Source of the DNA: Orbilia blumenaviensis
Lineage: Eukaryota > Ascomycota > Orbiliomycetes > Orbiliales > Orbiliaceae
Direction of reading: 5' to 3'
Assembly (NCBI GenBank): GCA_036872755.1
Contig: JAVHNS010000011.1
Location: 1,178,001 to 1,242,000 of the forward strand
Length of the DNA stretch: 64,000 nucleotides
The notes under the pieces are model-generated. The model worked only from the letters and a program-made list of their open reading frames with translations, had not been told where the DNA came from and ran no database searches. Made by a program: the position numbers and the translations under genes. Each line of letters begins with the position of its first letter. The stretch's first letter is position 1. Shown piece after piece: positions 58,804-64,000 of this stretch.

Positions 58804-61534
58804 TGTGACTGAGGATGTGTTTAAAATGTTTAGATACGTGTCGAGTGTGGTCGGTAAGTACTTCTCAGGCGTGTAAAGAAGGTACTGATTCGCAAATGCG
58901 TATTATTGTCGTTTCTTAATGAGTCTCGAGTGAATCAATCTTGTCGGACGGATTATATTATGGCGAAAATAATACAATCCAAGATGATCAAATTAATGAA
59001 TCCTGGATAGATGCAGAGGTTGAGAAGGATCCTGAAGGACTTCTTGATACCAAAGATCTTGCTGATATTCGAACTTCGACCGACGAGTCAACGTCAGGGT
59101 GAACGCGTATTCAGTTTAGGAAAGAAGTTATTCGGGATTTTTTCAGAATCTGTGCAGCTGAGAGATTTGCGAAGCTTTTTAGGATAGTTCGAGATGAAAG
59201 TGGTGATAGGAAGTAGAGAAGATGTTTGTTTTGTGGTGAGGAGGAAAGAAAGAAGAAGGGAGAGAGGAAGTGGTGAGAGTGCAAGCTTATGTACCTGTCG
59301 ACAACGCTAAATTTTGTACAGCTCAGGCGTACCTGATGTGTGGTGATTGACGTATTTGGAGTTGTTGCTGTGGAAGCCGTCCATCCTTGCACTTAGCAAA
59401 GACAACAGATAGCTACTTTGGGACCGTCACCACAGCAACGGACACATATCCAGGCAAGGGCGCCTGATACTGAGACGGCCACGGTAGTAGCCATCGCAAC
59501 AGCCCAATCTCTTTCCTATTTTACCATAGGCCTCTCCACCACCCTCATCCTATTCGGTCCCTTCATCTCCGTCTGTCGGGTTTGTAAAAAACCTAGCAAC
59601 ACAGGGCTTCCTCGTGATGTCACATGATCTTCCTCGTTCAATATCATTGCCCAATGGGGAAGGGTAATGGGTGCGCAAGATAAGGGCCTCCCACCACAAC
59701 CCACCAGTACAACTGCGGTGAAGTATGTATACTGATCACTAGATTGCCCGAATTGTGCAAAGCAGCACTACTGCTTTGGCATTCTGTTTCTGCCTCCGTT
59801 GCTTTTGTCAGCTGCCCGGCGTTGCTTCTGCCTGCTTCCAATGTGTTGTCACACAGGCAGGGGCATATGGTTTGTACCACCAGCTGGTCTCGTCCGCCAG
59901 TCTCACCTGAAACGTTTAAACGACCCCTAAGTGTTGTGTGCCTGCTGGAGAAAGAGTTTCTTATCATTAAGCTGAACAGGCCCGAAGAACATTCCCGAGA
60001 GACTTGTCATATGCCCCATGTACGTTGGGAGATAAGCCGTACTAGAGATTTGAATCCTGCCCTTCTTGTGTCAAGATGTCTTAAGATCTTTCGTCGATGG
60101 CTTTTCCTGCATCTCAAAATTAAAGGCCCCATCTGGATGAGCAATTCAGATGTTTAATTTACGGTCTTTCCACACGGCGCGCCCGATCGTTTCGAATCCG
60201 TGAATGCCCATCTGCAGATGGGATTGCATCTATCGCTGGATCATACGTACATGTACGTCGTCTTAATGCTAGAAAGGTATAGTCGTGCGTCAGTTAAAAT
60301 TTTCTTTTTGATGAGAGGTAATGACACGCAATTCGGCCAAGGAACGATTTAATCAACGAGATCTGAAATTACGCCTTGCGGAGCTGATAGCTACTAACTA
60401 GGCAAGGCTGACCAAACACTAACCTGTATTTAGTAATTCAAAAAATGGAAATGCAAGCGCCTCAGGTGGGTCATCCTAATTAATCTTACTCCAGGACACC
60501 GTTTCGCATTTCCCCAAGAATTTATGGATGCAATGGAACATTGTCAAAGAACTATAGCACAACGGATATCGGCTGTCTTTGGTTCGCCCTTGCTTTGCTG
60601 GCAGCAACCTAAGCTCTCTGGCCATTGTTAATTTAGATGCAAATCGATTCATGGCGCAAGTCCATGGATCCAGATCTTGCAGTGAAAAATTTTCACTTTT
60701 TGCGGGGCATGGGCCTGATGACCTTAGACAGCAAACAAGTCTGCTCCAGTTATTCAAGCTGAAAAGAACTCTCCTCGTGACTAATTAGTACTAGTTTACT
60801 CCGGCTGATCTCGCATTCTCACAAAAATTTTCAAAGGAAAGACACCAAAAGTTTACATTTTCACTGTTCACTATATGGATAGATTGGACACTGCCTCTTT
60901 CGAATACGCCGCGCGATTGTTCTTAAACTAAAGCCTTATTCAGGCTACTATAGACTGATGTCTAACATCTGGAGCCGTACTACGGAAGCTAATGCTTTAA
61001 CTGGCGAAGTTAGTCGCTCCGCAGTAACGGGAACTAGTATGCCCTAGCAAAATGACGAAGTCACCGGGTCTCCCTGGATTCATGGAGACTTATTTTTCGA
61101 AAGCTACGAAACAGGAAATGTTCGAATTGGTGGGCTAAGAATTCGAACAGGACAGGATAGAAATTACCAATGCGATAGCCTTGCATGTTACTAGCCGGGG
61201 TACAGCTGCACATCCTTCAGATGATTATGCAAGGTACGCAGTTTCTTAATATGTCTCGGAGTCTCTCCTCCACAATTTAGAGTGTCGGATGATGCTGGGA
61301 TCGCCTCATCTTAGCGTGGTGATCGATAAACTATAGTACTAGCGATAACATCTTAACATTTCAGATCCTACTCGAACAGAATTGCCTTACTCTGCTGAAA
61401 CACGATTATATGGCCTTAGAAAACGAGGGCATATAAGCCACCGATGATGCCCGTTAATTTGTAGTAATTCCTTCTATGTTCAGGCCAATTGGTTACATCT
61501 TTGTGCCGAGTTAAATACGAGTTAATATCATAAT
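58804..61534. other. Intergenic between CDC20 (5' side) and the two-exon unknown gene
   Basis: The 600 bp next to 58804 are the CDC20 promoter and leader, read leftwards; the - strand is T/C-rich at about 59220-59270. The rest has no supported ORF. The 137-codon frame at 59744-60157 is unassigned and compositionally unremarkable. Confidence 0.4.
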
Positions 61535-62138
61535 ATGGCCCCTGCAACTAATTCTTCTTCTTCTTCCTCCTTCAACTCACACCTCCTTACCCCCTCTTAC
61601 GCCGTGCCAATAGAAGATGGTAAAATAACCGCACCAGCATCCCGTCGTAGACAGTTGCCGCAATCAAACGACTCCAATTGCTCGGTGAATAACATCCGGG
61701 GGAAAAGAATCTTACAGGCCTCTGAAAGCGAAGGTATTAAGACCATACATCACATTTTGAGTGCATTTGATATGCGAGGCCTGAATTCTATGTCCAGGAT
61801 CTTCAGGCAGCCGGTACAACTGTTGCTAACTCTCAAACTCAACAGAGCTACCAAACCATGATGAGGTAGAAGATGGCCCCGGCACTCGCTCCTGTACTCC
61901 ACCAGTCGAGGATTCTTCCCAAAGCAGTTTTTTCGGTCTCTCCCAAGAATATAGTTTCACACAGAACGAAAACGACGACGATACACTGGCTCGGGCCAAT
62001 CCTTTGCTTCAATCCTTCGTCGAATCTTTGCCGGAGACAGCGTTCTCTGAGTCTCGTCCACAAAGCGGGCGCTCCGGTTTGGACCGATACCTCGCGACAC
62101 CGAGACGTGGTGACGCGGTCCGATACTTCTACCCCTAA
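61535..62138 (+). CDS. Two-exon gene, 163 aa, disordered protein with SQ/TQ motifs, function unknown
   Basis: Exons 61535-61733 and 61846-62138 with a 112-bp intron (GTATTA...AACAG, branch-like GCTAAC about 20 bases before the acceptor). The second-exon frame has strong coding character but is only reached by splicing; unspliced, the first frame ends at 61861. The N-terminus has a Ser run (residues 7-12) and a basic patch (PASRRRQLPQ). The second half is acidic and Ser-rich: TPPVEDSSQSSFFGLSQEYS, TQNENDDDTLARANPLLQSF and GRSGLDRYLATPRRG. Three SQ/TQ sites (S91, S99, T105) lie within 15 residues, the kind of cluster ATM/ATR kinases use. RSGL and RYLA are minimal RxxL destruction-box-like strings. 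No family recognised; the junction is a prediction, since the donor is weak. Confidence 0.5.
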
Positions 62139-62966
62139 TAATAATGACGACCACGTACACAATCGGACACGAAAATCAAATAAATAAGGGACGAATCAGC
62201 AGATTCCAGGTACTTTTCGCCACTGGGACTTAAAAACTCAACGAAGTTACTCTTTATGGTTTCAAATAGGGTGCTGGAGATTTGGATCTCTGTTCATTAG
62301 CTGGGATACATGATACTGACGACAGCATTTTTTTACGTTTTGGGAACCAATTGCAATGGATTCTAAGTTACTCTTACCGGCATTTTAATAGTTCCTGATC
62401 AGTTTTAAAAATTTTAACACTCATATCACATTTGTAATTAGGGACACACAAGGAGGGCCGCTGAGCTAGTTATTGGGCCTTCGACTTTTCTTCATTTAAT
62501 TTCTTTGTCTCTTTGTTCCTGTAAATTTTAGTATTTTAATTTAATTTTCTTTGACCTCCCCTCCAGCCTCCAAACAAGATGACAATGCAACAGTTGCCGC
62601 GGTTGGGTCATGCGGTCCCTACAGCCCTGCTAGTTTCGCATCGGCTAACCAGCACAAGGCAGCTCCCACCATGCAAAGTGTAAAGTATGTTGGATTTTGC
62701 GTTGTGTTGTGTTGAGTAGGACAGGAAAGATTCACTATCTTCATAAGGTTCTCTTTTATTTGGACAATGACTAGCCCAATGTATACTGGCCTGGTGGCCC
62801 CTCTGATATATACAGGGCTGACCATAACCGTCTCCAAGTATATTAGTCTCCTAAGCCCCTGGAATCCTGTATGCTTTGTCCAACGGAATTCACCATAGCC
62901 TACATCACAAGCAAATTTTATTTCGTACTTAATATTTACATATCTATTCACTTATTATACAGCTAA
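62139..62966. other. Convergent intergenic region before the D-lactate dehydrogenase gene
   Basis: A/T-rich shared 3' flank with T-rich runs near 62490-62550. No supported ORF; the 110-codon minus frame at 62619-62951 is unassigned. Confidence 0.45.
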
Positions 62967-64000
62967 TTAGGCCTCTCCATCCTTAACGAGGGGGTTATGC
63001 TGTGCAGGCTTATTCCTCTTCCACCTATTCTTTTCGGCGGAGTGAGAGTCCATCCTAACAATTTTGTCGCAGTTTAGGATGCACATTGGATCGAAAGCGA
63101 GTTTCATCTATTATCCGAGTGGTTAGTAGGGCTCTACGTCCACAGTATCTGATCTTAATTCAACAATACCTTTCTCATAGCATCGACGGTTGTAGGACCG
63201 AGCTCTTTAGGGAGGTAATCCCTCTTAACAAGGCCAACTCCATGCTCTCCAGTAGTGGTACCTTCCATCGCGATCGCTCTTTCAACCATCCTATGCACCA
63301 CACCCTCTGCCTTTCTTCTATCCTCCTGCCCGAACAGCAAGATGCAATGGAAATTCCCGTCACCAACGTGTCCGACCATAGAACCAAGAAGATTGTTTTT
63401 GGTCATGTCATTTTTGGTGGCCTCAATGATATCCGGGAGTTTCGATATTGGAACGGCAACATCGGTAGTCCAGACTTGGTCATCGGGCTTTTGCTTCAAC
63501 GACATGACTGACCAAAGCGCATTCTTCCTAGCGGACCACAGTTCATGCCTCTCCTCTTCTGATGTCGCAAACTCAAAGGATTCAGACTTGCATGATTTAG
63601 CTATTGCCTGAACCATAGAGATTTGCTCTTTAACACCATTCTTTGTTCCCGCAAATTTAAAGAACAATGTCGGTTTCTCCTTCCATGCCCTTGAAGTTGA
63701 CTTGCTCTGGTTGATACACATCATTTGTACATCGTCCAAGATCTCGACAGCCGCAACGGGAATTCCTTGGCCAATAACTTTCGACGCGGCCGCGGCCGCA
63801 TCTCTTATAGAGGGGAAAGCGCAAACAGCGACACTTTCATCCTGTGGTTTGACAGCCAGCTTCAAGGTCGCTTCAGTAACCAATCCAAGCGTGCCTTCTG
63901 ACCCAACAAACATCTTAGTCAAATCATATCCAGCAGAAGACTTTCTTGGTCGTTGTCTTGTCTTGATGACGGTGCCGTCAGCAAGTACGACCGTAAGACT
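62967..64000 (-). CDS. DLD1: D-lactate dehydrogenase (cytochrome), FAD-linked, N-terminal part outside the window
   Basis: C-terminal two thirds of a mitochondrial FAD-dependent D-lactate:cytochrome c oxidoreductase; the gene enters from the right edge on the minus strand. Exons seen: 64000-63170 (continuing beyond) and 63107-62967, with a 62-bp intron containing CTAAC. Reading order: LADGTVIKTRQRPRKSSAGYD and LTKMFVGSEGTLGLVTEATL (end of the FAD-binding domain). The FAD-oxidase C-terminal domain follows with PVAAVEILDDVQM, the catalytic GHVGDGNFHCILLF and TTTGEHGVGLVKRDYLPKELG. The last exon gives MRKMKLAFDPMCILNCDKIV and a basic tail. The EHGVG-x-KRDYL-x-KELG and final exon pattern fits Dld1-type enzymes better than D-2-hydroxyglutarate dehydrogenases. 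The basic 25-residue extension after the usual end is slightly unusual. Confidence 0.92.

Noticed and set aside
60030..60075. TTTGAATCC-like string resembling a tRNA T-loop complement
   Set aside because: No matching stem, D-arm or acceptor stem nearby; no tRNA could be folded.

Overview
The window is nuclear DNA of a filamentous ascomycete fungus. The evidence is short GT..AG introns (about 50-300 bp) with CTAAC-like branch sites, pyrimidine-rich promoters and leaders, and orthologues of ascomycete housekeeping genes, including the trifunctional HIS4 and a Psr1-type phosphatase with a long N-terminal tail. Gene density is low for such a fungus, with about a dozen supported genes in 64 kb, so an early-diverging Pezizomycotina such as a Pezizomycete is possible. 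That placement is inference; no marker here proves it.

Layout. 1-7.7 kb is a dense block, all on +: the 3' part of a 2-oxoglutarate/Fe(II) oxygenase, ribosomal protein eL20, HIS4 and VPS28. 7.7-32.8 kb is gene-poor. It holds one clear small ORF of unknown function (25.5 kb), a small Cys-rich 'CGH' ORF (12.3 kb, -), a MITE-like inverted-repeat element (19.0 kb), decayed coding-like stretches, homopolymers and microsatellites. 32.8-43.3 kb is a second dense block: PSR1-like phosphatase, HRD3, TIM10 (-) and mitochondrial lysyl-tRNA synthetase. 43.3-54.4 kb is again sparse: a second small 'CGH' ORF (43.9 kb), a Ser-rich protein with a hexanucleotide-encoded poly-Ser tract (48.7-50.0 kb) and a second short element with near-perfect 33-bp inverted ends (52.8-53.1 kb). 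54.4-64 kb carries an EFM2/Rrg1-type protein methyltransferase, CDC20 (-), an unknown two-exon gene with SQ/TQ motifs, and the 3' part of a D-lactate dehydrogenase (-) running off the right edge.

The genes do not form one pathway. They cover translation (eL20, mitochondrial LysRS, EFM2), amino-acid synthesis (HIS4, with a perfect Gcn4/CPC1 site upstream), membrane and protein traffic or quality control (VPS28, HRD3, TIM10), stress signalling (PSR1), cell cycle (CDC20) and mitochondrial lactate oxidation. TIM10 and the mitochondrial LysRS share a divergent promoter. I found no biosynthetic cluster, recognisable transposase or reverse transcriptase, CRISPR array, rRNA or tRNA. The items most worth following are the two inverted-repeat elements, the two small CGH ORFs, the 63-bp stop-free in-frame intron of CDC20, and the new two-exon gene at 61.5 kb. 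All exon boundaries were read by eye from the sequence and would need transcript data to be certain.
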